Assembly: GCA_036389105.1 (NCBI GenBank)
Contig: DASVQK010000094.1
Location: forward strand, 1-10,634
Direction of reading: 5' to 3'
Length of the DNA stretch: 10,634 nt
From: AC-37 sp036389105
Lineage (GTDB): Bacteria; Actinomycetota; Thermoleophilia; Solirubrobacterales; Thermoleophilaceae
This document shows, in pieces, positions 1-5,974 of this stretch (position 1 is its first letter; every line of letters begins with the position of its first letter). The notes below the pieces were generated by a model. The model did no database searches. It was given only the letters and a program-made list of their open reading frames with translations, and was not told the DNA's origin. A program made the position numbers and the translations under genes.

Positions 1-416
1 ACCTCGAGGTCGTCGCGCGCGCGGGCGGCCGGCTCGTCTGGCTCTGGCGCCAGTCCGACCCGCCGTTCGCATGGAGCCAGCCGCTCGAGATCGCGTCGGG
101 CGTGAGCGGCACCCCAGCGTTCAGGCAGGGCCGCTTCGGACGAGCTCCTCACACGAACTTCGAGCTGGTCGCGCCGCTCGCCGCCGGCGGCCTGGCGCAC
201 TGGTTCCGCGACAACGCGGACGCCGCGGCGCCGTGGCGGGGGCCGTACCCGTTCGCACAGGGACTCGCTCCGGTCGACGCCGTGTCGATGATCCAGAGTA
301 GCTACGGCCGGCCGGGCAACCTCGAGCTGATCGCCCGCGTGGGCGACCTGCCCCTCTGGCTCTGGCGCGACTCCGGCCCCGCCTTCGCGTGGTCGGAGCC
401 CCTGTCGCCGCATTAG
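1..416 (+). CDS. C-terminal part of a PLL-like beta-propeller repeat protein (5' end off window)
   Basis: The reading frame is open from base 3 and ends with TAG at 414-416, giving 137 visible residues; the N-terminus lies outside the window. Three copies of a repeat are visible, starting near visible residues 1, 53 and 107, a period of 52-54 residues. Each carries a LEVVAR/FELVAP/LELIAR strand followed by a WLWR or HWFRD strand and, in the outer two copies, an FAWS(Q/E)PL turn. This pattern resembles the Photorhabdus lectin (PLL)-like seven-bladed propellers, whose blades are about 50 residues long and bind sugars. That assignment is from memory of the family; sugar binding is inference. The protein ends almost immediately after the last repeat, so the propeller is probably the C-terminal domain. 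No signal peptide can be judged. It converges with the thiolase gene, with 53 bp between the two stops. Confidence 0.7.
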   Translation, partial: LEVVARAGGRLVWLWRQSDPPFAWSQPLEIASGVSGTPAFRQGRFGRAPHTNFELVAPLAAGGLAHWFRDNADAAAPWRGPYPFAQGLAPVDAVSMIQSSYGRPGNLELIARVGDLPLWLWRDSGPAFAWSEPLSPH

Positions 417-437
417 CGAACCGACCGGCTACCCGTT

Positions 438-465
438 GCCGGTGACCGGCCGGCTGCGGATCCGC
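438..465. terminator. possible bidirectional terminator between convergent genes
   Basis: Two short inverted repeats fill the 53-bp gap between the convergent propeller and thiolase genes. One is GCCGG-TGA-CCGGC at 438-450 and the other is the 10-bp palindrome GCGGATCCGC at 456-465. Neither is followed by a T-run on either strand, so a classical intrinsic terminator is not shown. Position is the main argument, and palindromes this short arise easily in such GC-rich DNA. Confidence 0.25.
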
Positions 466-469
466 GGCT

Positions 470-1636
470 CTAGTTCAGCCGCTCCACGATCATCGCCATG
501 CCCTGGCCGCCTGCCACGCACATGGTCTCCAGGCCGATCGTCTTGTCGTCGGTCTCGAGGTCGTTCAGCAGCGTGGTCATTATCCGCGCGCCGGTCATGC
601 CGAACGGGTGGCCGAGGGCGATCGCGCCGCCGTGCGGGTTCAGCTTCTCGATCGGGATCTCGCACTTCTCCATGATCGGGATGACCTGGGCGGCGAACGC
701 CTCGTTCAGCTCCACCACGTCCACGTCCTGCATCGTCATGCCGGCGCGCTGGAGCACGTTGTGGATCGCGCCGATCGGCGCCACGCCCATGATCTCCGGC
801 TCGAGCCCGCTGGTGGCCGCCGCGATCACGCGGGCGCGCGGCTTCAACCCCAGCTCCTTGGCCTTGTCCTCGGAGGTCAGCAGCACGGCCGCGGCGCCGT
901 CGTTCAGCGGGCAGGAGTTGCCGGCCGTCACGCGGCCGCCGTCCTCGCGGAACGCGGGCTTCAGCCCGGCCAGCTTCTCCATGGTCGTGCCCGGGCGCGG
1001 GCCGTCGTCCTTGTCCACGCTGCCGTGGTCCGGCGTCTCGACGGCGACGATCTCGCGGTCGAAGAACCCGCTGTCGCGGGACTCCACGGCCAGCTGCTGC
1101 GAGCGCACCGCGTACTCGTCCATCGACTCGCGCGACACGTTGAAGCGGTCGGCCACGTTCTCGGCCGTCTCGCCCATCGAGATGTAGGCGTTGTGCGTGC
1201 CGTCCTCGCCCTTCAGCTTGGGGTTCTGGGTGTCGGGCAGCGAGCCCTCGGACACCGGGCCCACGCGGCTGACCGACTCGACGCCGGCCGCGATGTAGGT
1301 GTCGCCGTCGCCGGCCTTGATCGCGTCGGCGCCGATGCGGATGGCGTTCAGGCTCGACGCGCAGTAGCGCGCGATGGTCGAGCCGGTCACCTCGTCCGGC
1401 AGCTTCTCGGACAGGAGCACGGCGATGCGGCCGACGTTGTAGGCCTGCTCGCCCTGCGTCATGCCGCAACCGCAGACGAGGTCGTCGACCGTCTTGGGGT
1501 CGAGGTCGGGCTGGCGCTCAAGCAGCTGGTCCACCACGTAGGCGACCATGTCGTCGGGTCGCACCTGGGTGAGCGACCCCTTGAAGGCGCGCCCGATGGG
1601 CGTGCGGAGGGCGTCGACGATGACGGCTTCAGGCAT
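470..1636 (-). CDS. fadA: acetyl-CoA C-acyltransferase (thiolase, FadA-type)
   Basis: A 388-residue thiolase, the normal family length. It should cleave 3-ketoacyl-CoA with CoA to acetyl-CoA (or propionyl-CoA) and a shortened acyl-CoA in the cytoplasm. The nucleophilic cysteine is C92 in ARYCASSLNA. The NEAF motif is at 311-314, the NPHGGAIALGHP segment at 333-344 supplies the active-site histidine H343, and the second catalytic cysteine is C373 in ETMCVAGGQGMA. All thiolase catalytic elements are present. The ATG start is supported by an AAGGA Shine-Dalgarno at 1645-1649, eight bases upstream. It lies downstream of an HSD10-like dehydrogenase on the same strand, the enzyme that would make its substrate. 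A strong hairpin separates the two. Chain length and exact pathway (fatty acids, isoleucine or sterol side chains) cannot be told from sequence; a biosynthetic acetoacetyl-CoA thiolase is less likely given the neighbour. Confidence 0.93.
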   Translation of the reverse strand: MPEAVIVDALRTPIGRAFKGSLTQVRPDDMVAYVVDQLLERQPDLDPKTVDDLVCGCGMTQGEQAYNVGRIAVLLSEKLPDEVTGSTIARYCASSLNAIRIGADAIKAGDGDTYIAAGVESVSRVGPVSEGSLPDTQNPKLKGEDGTHNAYISMGETAENVADRFNVSRESMDEYAVRSQQLAVESRDSGFFDREIVAVETPDHGSVDKDDGPRPGTTMEKLAGLKPAFREDGGRVTAGNSCPLNDGAAAVLLTSEDKAKELGLKPRARVIAAATSGLEPEIMGVAPIGAIHNVLQRAGMTMQDVDVVELNEAFAAQVIPIMEKCEIPIEKLNPHGGAIALGHPFGMTGARIMTTLLNDLETDDKTIGLETMCVAGGQGMAMIVERLN

Positions 1637-1669
1637 TGATCAGGTCCTTTTCCGGGGTCTGGCGGCGAA

Positions 1670-1689
1670 ACGGGCGCCTGGGCGCCCGT
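1670..1689 (-). terminator. GC hairpin between dehydrogenase and thiolase genes
   Basis: A perfect inverted repeat: arm ACGGGCGCC (1670-1678), two bases, arm GGCGCCCGT (1681-1689). In RNA the innermost pairs would open, leaving a stem of about seven pairs with a six-base loop. Read on the minus strand it lies 23 bases after the dehydrogenase stop and is followed by TTCGCC, so the U-tract is only two to three bases. It could terminate or attenuate transcription, or mark an mRNA processing point. The thiolase start is only 33 bases further on, leaving no room for a complete promoter after the hairpin. Confidence 0.5.
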
Positions 1690-1712
1690 GCGGGGAAGGA
1701 TAGGGGAGGCGA

Positions 1713-2480
1713 CTACTTGGGCGGCATCCGCAGCGCGCCGTCGAGGCGGACGGTCTCCCCGTTCAGCATTGGGTTCTCGGCGATGTGGCAGGCCAGCGCG
1801 GCGTACTCGCGGGGTTGGCCGAGGCGGTTCGGGAACGGCACCTGCTGGCCCAGGGTGTCGCGGGCGTCCGCGGGCAGCGCTGCCAGGAGCGGCGTGTCGA
1901 ACAGGCCCGGCGCGATCGTGTTCACGCGGATGCCGATGCGCGCCATGTCGCGCGCGGCCGGCAGCGTGAGGCTCACCACGCCGCCCTTCGAGGCGGCGTA
2001 GGCGGTCTGGCCGATCTGGCCGTCGTAGGCGGCGATCGAGGCGGTCATGACCACCGCGCCGCGCTCGCCGTCGTCCCCCGGCTCGTTCGACGCCATGGCG
2101 GCGGCGCTCATGCGCAGCACGTTGAAGGTGCCGATCAGGTTCACGCGCACCACGGTCTCGAACGGCTGGAGCTGGGCGGGACCGCGCTTGGAGACCGTGC
2201 GCTCGGCCCAGCCCACGCCCGCGCACGACACGGCCAGCCGGAGCTCGCCGAAGGCCTCCACGGCCCCGGCCACGGCGCCCTCCACGTCGGCCTCGCTCGT
2301 CACGTCGGCGCGGAACGCCACGGCGGCGTCGCCCAGCTCGCCGGCCAGCTCGTGCGCCCTGTCCTCGTTCAGGTCGGCGATGGCCACGCGCGCGCCGCGC
2401 TCCACCAGGGCGCGGGCGGTGGCCTCGCCCAGGCCGGAGGCGCCGCCGGCCACCAAGGCTCCGATGCCGTTCAGGTTCAT
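1713..2480 (-). CDS. HSD10-like short-chain dehydrogenase, probable 3-hydroxyacyl-CoA dehydrogenase
   Basis: A 255-residue classical SDR, the usual length for the HSD17B10 / 3-hydroxyacyl-CoA dehydrogenase type II group. It should oxidise 3-hydroxyacyl-CoA (including 2-methyl-3-hydroxybutyryl-CoA) to the 3-keto form with NAD+. The cofactor motif GGASGLG is at 12-18, and D36 after the second strand predicts NAD rather than NADP. The catalytic set is N114, S148, Y161 and K165 (YAASK at 161-165). Group-specific stretches include the VNLIGTFNVLR region, GQIGQTAYAASKGG, IAPGLFDTPLL and the ENPMLNGE...RLDGALRM C-terminus. The usual NNAG motif reads SCAG (85-88). No Shine-Dalgarno precedes the ATG, but TAGTCT lies nine bases upstream, which fits a leaderless or near-leaderless transcript. 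The thiolase gene downstream supplies the next step. Subfamily assignment is strong; the substrate is inferred. Confidence 0.9.
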   Translation of the reverse strand: MNLNGIGALVAGGASGLGEATARALVERGARVAIADLNEDRAHELAGELGDAAVAFRADVTSEADVEGAVAGAVEAFGELRLAVSCAGVGWAERTVSKRGPAQLQPFETVVRVNLIGTFNVLRMSAAAMASNEPGDDGERGAVVMTASIAAYDGQIGQTAYAASKGGVVSLTLPAARDMARIGIRVNTIAPGLFDTPLLAALPADARDTLGQQVPFPNRLGQPREYAALACHIAENPMLNGETVRLDGALRMPPK

Positions 2481-2489
2481 GGGGGCGGC

Positions 2490-2495
2490 AGACTA
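2490..2495 (-). promoter_or_regulatory. candidate -10 element of the dehydrogenase gene
   Basis: On the minus strand TAGTCT (TAnnnT) ends nine bases before the ATG of the SDR gene, where no Shine-Dalgarno sequence exists. A -35 hexamer 17 bases upstream would read CAACGC, a poor match. The call rests on the -10 element and its position for leaderless initiation, which is common in actinobacteria. Confidence 0.35.
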
Positions 2496-2502
2496 CGGGG
2501 CG

Positions 2503-2534
2503 CGGCTGTCGCGCGTTGCGTGGTGCGACAGCCG
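2503..2534. repeat. perfect 10-bp inverted repeat upstream of the dehydrogenase (operator or terminator)
   Basis: Arms CGGCTGTCGC (2503-2512) and GCGACAGCCG (2525-2534) are perfectly complementary across a 12-base spacer, so the arm centres lie 22 bp apart, about two helical turns. The repeat occupies the 87-bp gap between the flavoprotein stop and the dehydrogenase start and covers the expected -35/spacer region of the proposed promoter. It could be the operator of a dimeric repressor of the beta-oxidation genes. As RNA it could instead be a stem ending the upstream transcript, although no U-tract follows it. Confidence 0.55.
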
Positions 2535-2567
2535 GCAAATAAGGGCTGCTTTCCGACCCGCCGCTCG

Positions 2568-3908
2568 TCAGCGCCCGGTCAGCTCCAGGAGCCCCTCCAT
2601 GTAGGCCTCGGAGAACGTGGGGAACGGCTGGATCGTGTCCATCATCGTCTCGAGCGTCACGCCCGCGCGGATGGCCAGGGTCGCCTGGCCGAGCCACTCG
2701 CCGGCCTCGGGCCCGAGTGCGTAGGCGCCTGTCAGCCGCTCGCCGTCGGACACGAGCGTGAGGAAGCCGGGCTTCGTGTCGTACGCGCGCGTGTAGGTGG
2801 AGGTGCGGGCCACGCCGGCCAGCTCCACGCGCGCTGTCCGCGCGCCATCGGCCTGGCCCACCGACGCGGCCTGGGGGTCGGTGAACACCACGCGCGGAAC
2901 GGCGTCGTACGACGCCCTCGCCTCGCGGCCCAGGATGTTCGCCGCCACCACGCGGCCCTGGTACTTGCCGACGTAGGTGAGCGGCCAGACGCCGGTCACG
3001 TCGCCGATCGCCCAGATGCCGTCGCCGGCTGACATGCGCTCGTCCACCACCACCTCGCCGTGGTCGCCGAGCGACAGGCCGGCCCTCTCCACGTCGAGCC
3101 CGCCGGCGCGCGGGCTGCGGCCGGTGGCCACCAGCAGCCGGTCCCCGCGCAGCTCGGATCCGTCCTCGAAGTCGAGCACGTAGTCGCCGCCGTCGCGGCG
3201 CGCCCTGGAGGCGTGCCGCCCCAGCGTCAGCTCGATGCCGTCGTCCTTCAGCGCCTGGCCCAGCGCGTCGCCGAGCGGCTCGGGCTCGCGCGCCAGCACG
3301 TGGTCGGCGCCCTCCACCAGGGCCACCTCGGCGCCCATCCGCCGCACGGCCTGCGCCATCTCCACCCCGACGGGTCCGCCGCCCAGCACCAGCAGGCGCC
3401 GCGGGACCTCCTTCAGGCCGGTGGCCTCGCGATTGGTCCAGAGGCCATCCAGCTCGGACAGGCCGTCGATGGGGGGCATGACGGGGTCCGACCCGGTCGC
3501 GATCACGACGTGCTCGGCCGTGTGCTCGTCGCCGTCCACCGACACGGTCTTCGGTCCGCTGAACCGGCCCTCGCCGCGCAGCACCTCGATCCCCTCGCCC
3601 TCGGCCCACCGGACCGCTCCGGAGTCGTCGTAGCTCGAGGTCTGGAAGTCGCGCCACCCGAAGGCGCCCGCGGCGTCCACCACGCTGCCGTTCACCACCT
3701 CGGCGGCCCCCGGGGCCTCGCGCGCGTTCGCGAGCACCTCGCCGGGCCGCAGCAGCGTCTTGGACGGGATGCACGCCCAGTACGAGCACTCCCCGCCCAG
3801 GAGCTCGCGCTCCACCACGGCCACCTTCTTCCCACCGGCGGCCAGCCTGGCGGCGCAGTGCTCGCCGGCCGGACCGCCCCCAAGGACGATGACGTCGTAG
3901 TCGCTCAC
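2568..3908 (-). CDS. FAD-dependent pyridine nucleotide-disulfide oxidoreductase, dihydrolipoyl dehydrogenase fold, atypical active site
   Basis: A 446-residue flavoprotein of the dihydrolipoyl dehydrogenase / mercuric reductase / soluble transhydrogenase superfamily. The FAD-binding GGGPAG is at 10-15, the redox pair is C41/C46 in GGECSYWACIPSK, the NAD(P)-binding motif GGGPVGVE at 176-183, the second FAD motif IWAIGDVTG at 298-306, and the dimerisation domain runs from about 335 to the end. The C-terminal segment reads PFPTFSE (428-434). In true disulfide reductases the corresponding residue in H-P-T-x-x-E is the catalytic histidine, here F429. The redox pair is therefore kept while the acid/base residue is lost, and the substrate is unknown. 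The gene starts with GTG and has no clear Shine-Dalgarno. It follows the GNAT gene by 34 bp, so co-transcription is likely. No lipoyl-complex genes are nearby, so it should not be called lpd. Confidence 0.85.
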   Translation of the reverse strand: MSDYDVIVLGGGPAGEHCAARLAAGGKKVAVVERELLGGECSYWACIPSKTLLRPGEVLANAREAPGAAEVVNGSVVDAAGAFGWRDFQTSSYDDSGAVRWAEGEGIEVLRGEGRFSGPKTVSVDGDEHTAEHVVIATGSDPVMPPIDGLSELDGLWTNREATGLKEVPRRLLVLGGGPVGVEMAQAVRRMGAEVALVEGADHVLAREPEPLGDALGQALKDDGIELTLGRHASRARRDGGDYVLDFEDGSELRGDRLLVATGRSPRAGGLDVERAGLSLGDHGEVVVDERMSAGDGIWAIGDVTGVWPLTYVGKYQGRVVAANILGREARASYDAVPRVVFTDPQAASVGQADGARTARVELAGVARTSTYTRAYDTKPGFLTLVSDGERLTGAYALGPEAGEWLGQATLAIRAGVTLETMMDTIQPFPTFSEAYMEGLLELTGR

Positions 3909-3942
3909 GATCGAGGCGCAGTCTCTCCGCCCCGACCCTCCG

Positions 3943-4446
3943 TTACAAGCGGTCGTCCGCCAGCAGATCCATCAGCAGGGCGTCCTGCCAGGTTCCGGTC
4001 GTCTCGCGCTCGTACTGCCGCATCACGCCGACCGGCTTGAACCCGACGGCGGCGTAGCAGGCGATCGCGCGCGCGTTGTCCGCGCGCGGGTCGATCGTGA
4101 CGCGGTGGTGCCCCCGCCCGTCCACAAGGTGGTCGATCACGACGCGGAGCGCCTCGCGGCCGAGTCCCCTGTCGTGGTGGGAGGTGGCCAGCGCGATGTC
4201 GAGCGAGGCGTGGCGGTAGTCGGGCTCGTCCTCCTCGACGATCTCGATCACCCCGGCCACGGCGCCGTCGATCTCGATGGCCAGTGCCTCCACCTGGGGA
4301 TCGTCGAGGAACTCGCCGCGCGCCTTCGCGCGGTCGTACTCGCCCCACCAGCGCGCCACCTCGGGCTCGGCGAGGATCGCGAGGATCGGGTCGAGGTCGG
4401 CCTCGGTGAAGGGGCGGAGGAGCAGCCGCGCGCCGTGCAGGACCAC
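3943..4446 (-). CDS. GNAT family N-acetyltransferase (RimJ/RimL or AAC(6')-like)
   Basis: A 167-residue single-domain GNAT protein. It begins with the family's L-R-P-F-T-E-x-D strand/helix (9-17). The acetyl-CoA pyrophosphate loop is HHDRGLGREAL (90-100, R/Q-x-x-G-x-G/A type), followed by the NARAIACYAAVGF helix-strand (124-136) typical of motif B. The ending with RQYERETTGTWQDALLMDLL resembles aminoglycoside 6'-N-acetyltransferase-like and RimL-like members, but the acceptor cannot be deduced and a resistance role should not be assumed. The start is GTG at 4446, with no Shine-Dalgarno. TTAACT lies six bases upstream, so an internal leaderless promoter is possible. Its gene lies 43 bp downstream of azlD and 34 bp upstream of the flavoprotein gene, all on one strand. 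Confidence 0.85.
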   Translation of the reverse strand: MVLHGARLLLRPFTEADLDPILAILAEPEVARWWGEYDRAKARGEFLDDPQVEALAIEIDGAVAGVIEIVEEDEPDYRHASLDIALATSHHDRGLGREALRVVIDHLVDGRGHHRVTIDPRADNARAIACYAAVGFKPVGVMRQYERETTGTWQDALLMDLLADDRL

Positions 4447-4452
4447 GGCTCT

Positions 4453-4458
4453 AGTTAA
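4453..4458 (-). promoter_or_regulatory. candidate -10 element before the GNAT gene
   Basis: TTAACT on the minus strand ends six bases before the GTG start in an AT-richer patch of an otherwise GC-saturated gap. No Shine-Dalgarno is present, which would fit a leaderless transcript. The match to TATAAT is only three of six and no -35 element was identified. Confidence 0.22.
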
Positions 4459-4489
4459 GCCAACCGAGCCGCGCGGCGGGTAGGCCGCG

Positions 4490-4789
4490 TCAGGGCAGGC
4501 GGAGCAGCGCGGCCGTTCCCGCCGCGGCCAGCACGATCACGACGAACGGCATCCGCCGCCACACCAGCAGCGCGGCCACGCCCAGCGCGGGCACGCGCGC
4601 GTCGAGCGTCAGCTCCTCGCCGCGGCCCAGCGTCTGCACGGCCACGAGTGCGCCCAGCAGGGCGACCGCCAGGAGGCCCAGCAGCGACTGGACGCGCGCG
4701 GGCACCTGGCGGCCGGCCAGCCCGATCGGCCCGATCGCCTTCATCGCGTAGATGCCGCCCGCGAGCCCGAGGATCGCGCCCCAGCTCAC
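4490..4789 (-). CDS. azlD: AzlD family branched-chain amino acid transport protein (small subunit)
   Basis: A 99-residue protein read from a GTG at 4787-4789, beginning V-S-W-G-A-I-L-G. It contains three to four hydrophobic segments (about 3-18, 35-53, 67-76 and 80-97) and the short polar loops typical of AzlD. AzlD is the small membrane partner of AzlC in the two-component LIV-E exporter family, which exports branched-chain amino acids or analogues. The GTG start overlaps the azlC TGA by four bases (GTGA), a usual translational coupling, which decides this start over the longer upstream frame. The longer open frame reaching to 5377 is an antisense/out-of-frame artefact over azlC. Confidence 0.88.
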   Translation of the reverse strand: MSWGAILGLAGGIYAMKAIGPIGLAGRQVPARVQSLLGLLAVALLGALVAVQTLGRGEELTLDARVPALGVAALLVWRRMPFVVIVLAAAGTAALLRLP

Positions 4790-5502
4790 GGCGCGCGGTC
4801 CGTCTGGGCCGCCGGATCCGGCGACGGCTCGCCCGCGGTCAGCGCCGTCCGCCCCGCGGCCAGCACCCCGAGCGACGCGGCCAGCACCGGGATCCCGGCG
4901 GGCACCAGCGGCACCAGCGCCAGCGCGATCAGCGCGCCGGCGACCGCGGCGCGCCAGGCCCCGGGCTGGCGAAGCTGCGGCGCGAGCAGCGCCAGGAACG
5001 CGGCGGGGAACATCGCGTCGAGGCCCAGGTCCTTCGGGTCGCCTATCACGTCGCCGGCCAGCGCCCCCGCGAGGGTGCCCAGGTTCCACAGCACGTAGAT
5101 CGCCGCGCCCGTGGACAGGAACGCGCGGCGCGCCTCCACGGGGTCGTCCTGGGCGCGGGACATCGCCACCGACTCGTCGACAACCACCTGCGCGAGCAGC
5201 GCGCGTCGAGCCCGTCCGCCGGGCAGGAGCGGCGCGACCACGAACCCGTACGCGGTGTTTCGCGCGCCCAAGAGCAGGGCGTTGGCGATCGCCGGCCCGG
5301 TGGCGCCGCCGTTGGCCACCACGCCCACCACCGCGAACTGCGACGCCCCGCTGAACACGAGCAGCGACATCGCGCACGTCTGCGCCACCGACAGCCCCGC
5401 GCCCACGGCCAGGACGCCGAACGACAACCCGTAGACGAACGTGGCCGCGCCGATCGCGAGGGCGTTGCGCCAGTAGTCCGGCAGCGCGCGAAGCCGCGCC
5501 AT
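4786..5502 (-). CDS. azlC: AzlC family branched-chain amino acid permease (large subunit)
   Basis: A 238-residue integral membrane protein of normal AzlC length. Family signatures seen are FVYGLSFGVLA (22-32), FSGASQF (50-56), the GARNTAYG segment (79-86) and LDAMFPAAFLALL (161-173). Hydrophobic segments extend through residue 217, followed by a short polar tail that is probably cytoplasmic. With AzlD it should export branched-chain amino acids across the cytoplasmic membrane. The ATG follows the crcB stop by one base (TGAGATG) and its own stop overlaps azlD, so the three genes should be translated from one mRNA. The link of this exporter to a fluoride channel is not an obvious functional one. 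Confidence 0.92.
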   Translation of the reverse strand: MARLRALPDYWRNALAIGAATFVYGLSFGVLAVGAGLSVAQTCAMSLLVFSGASQFAVVGVVANGGATGPAIANALLLGARNTAYGFVVAPLLPGGRARRALLAQVVVDESVAMSRAQDDPVEARRAFLSTGAAIYVLWNLGTLAGALAGDVIGDPKDLGLDAMFPAAFLALLAPQLRQPGAWRAAVAGALIALALVPLVPAGIPVLAASLGVLAAGRTALTAGEPSPDPAAQTDRAP

Positions 5503-5503
5503 C

Positions 5504-5863
5504 TCAGCCGGCGAGCGCGCGGCCGGCGAAGTAGCCCCCGGCCGCCGCCGCCACGCCCAGGACCACCGACGCCGCCAGGTAGGCCAGCGCCTCCCCGCCG
5601 CGGCCCGTGTCGATGTCCAGGAACACGTCGACGGCGAAGGTCGAGAACGTGGTGAAGCCGCCCAGGAGGCCGATCGCGAGCCCCGCGCGCACGGCGGGCG
5701 GAAGGTCGTGACCCACCGGCAGCAGGAGGCCCAGCAGGAACGAGCCGGTCACGTTGATCCCCACCGTCAGCGCCGGCAGGCGGTCGGGGGAGACGAGCGT
5801 GCCCAGCCCGTAGCGGGCCAGCACTCCGGCCACCCCTCCGATCGCGACGCAGATCGCCGTCAC
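5504..5863 (-). CDS. crcB: fluoride channel Fluc/CrcB
   Basis: A 119-residue, four-helix membrane protein matching Fluc/CrcB, the dimeric channel that lets fluoride leave the cytoplasm. The N-terminal GGVAGVLARYG (9-19), the INVTGSFLLG helix (36-45; N37 is the conserved pore asparagine) and the GGFTTFSTF box (68-76; F73 and F76 are the pore phenylalanines, with the central Na+-site break) are all present. Only one copy is seen here, consistent with a homodimer, although a second copy elsewhere is possible. The start is GTG at 5861-5863. There is no Shine-Dalgarno, and a perfect 7-bp hairpin abuts the start codon. It is the first gene of the minus-strand run and is divergent from the sigma factor gene. 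Confidence 0.94.
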   Translation of the reverse strand: MTAICVAIGGVAGVLARYGLGTLVSPDRLPALTVGINVTGSFLLGLLLPVGHDLPPAVRAGLAIGLLGGFTTFSTFAVDVFLDIDTGRGGEALAYLAASVVLGVAAAAGGYFAGRALAG

Positions 5864-5884
5864 GCGGCGGAATGATGCCGCCGC
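5864..5884 (-). repeat. perfect hairpin abutting the crcB start codon
   Basis: Arms GCGGCGG (5864-5870) and CCGCCGC (5878-5884) enclose a seven-base loop. On the crcB mRNA the 3' arm ends directly before the GTG codon, where a ribosome would bind, so it could limit or time translation. The crcB (fluoride) riboswitch signature was looked for and not found here. Confidence 0.5.
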
Positions 5885-5914
5885 GGTCGGCGGGCCCGTA
5901 ACGAAAGCGCTCCT

Positions 5915-5931
5915 CGCGCTGACTCAGAGCG
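5915..5931. promoter_or_regulatory. 17-bp near-perfect dyad in the crcB/sigma divergent region
   Basis: The sequence CGCGCTGACTCAGAGCG is symmetric about C5923, with seven of eight base pairs matching (5919/5927 pair; the one mismatch is G5918 against A5928). Its centre lies 60 bp from the crcB start and 100 bp from the sigma start. The length and symmetry fit a site for a homodimeric regulator. No regulator gene is adjacent, so its owner is unknown. Confidence 0.35.
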
Positions 5932-5955
5932 CATGACGGCGTCGGCATTCGCCCT

Positions 5956-5974
5956 CGGCCCTGGACGGCCCTGG
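5956..5974 (+). repeat. 9-bp direct repeat of one helical turn upstream of the sigma gene
   Basis: CGGCCCTGG occurs at 5956-5964 and again at 5966-5974, a 10-bp period. The two copies overlap and flank the proposed -35 hexamer of the sigma promoter, a position suitable for an activator or repressor binding one face of the helix. Confidence 0.4.

Noticed and set aside
608..1639. Long plus-strand open frame antisense to the thiolase
   Set aside because: Composition is an Arg/Ala/His/Val-rich mirror of GC-rich codons with no domain motifs, while the minus-strand frame carries all thiolase catalytic residues.
1459..3789. 776-codon minus-strand frame running across three genes
   Set aside because: It is out of frame with the SDR and flavoprotein genes, is almost pure Arg/Gly/Ala, and joins parts of unrelated genes; it arises from GC bias.
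3943..4446. Aminoglycoside resistance gene
   Set aside because: The protein resembles AAC(6')-like GNATs in general pattern only; no resistance-specific feature or mobile context is visible.
4790..5377. N-terminal extension of the AzlD frame upstream of GTG 4789
   Set aside because: It lies out of frame over azlC and is Arg/Gly-rich; AzlD homology begins exactly at the GTG that overlaps the azlC stop.
5866..5900. SigR-type promoter (GGAAT ... GTT) for the sigma gene
   Set aside because: GGAAT is present at 5869-5873 but no GTT occurs at the required spacing, and it is too far from the sigma start.
5864..5932. crcB fluoride riboswitch
   Set aside because: The hairpin looked promising, but the conserved GATGG segment and the downstream pseudoknot half are absent and there is not enough room before the start codon.
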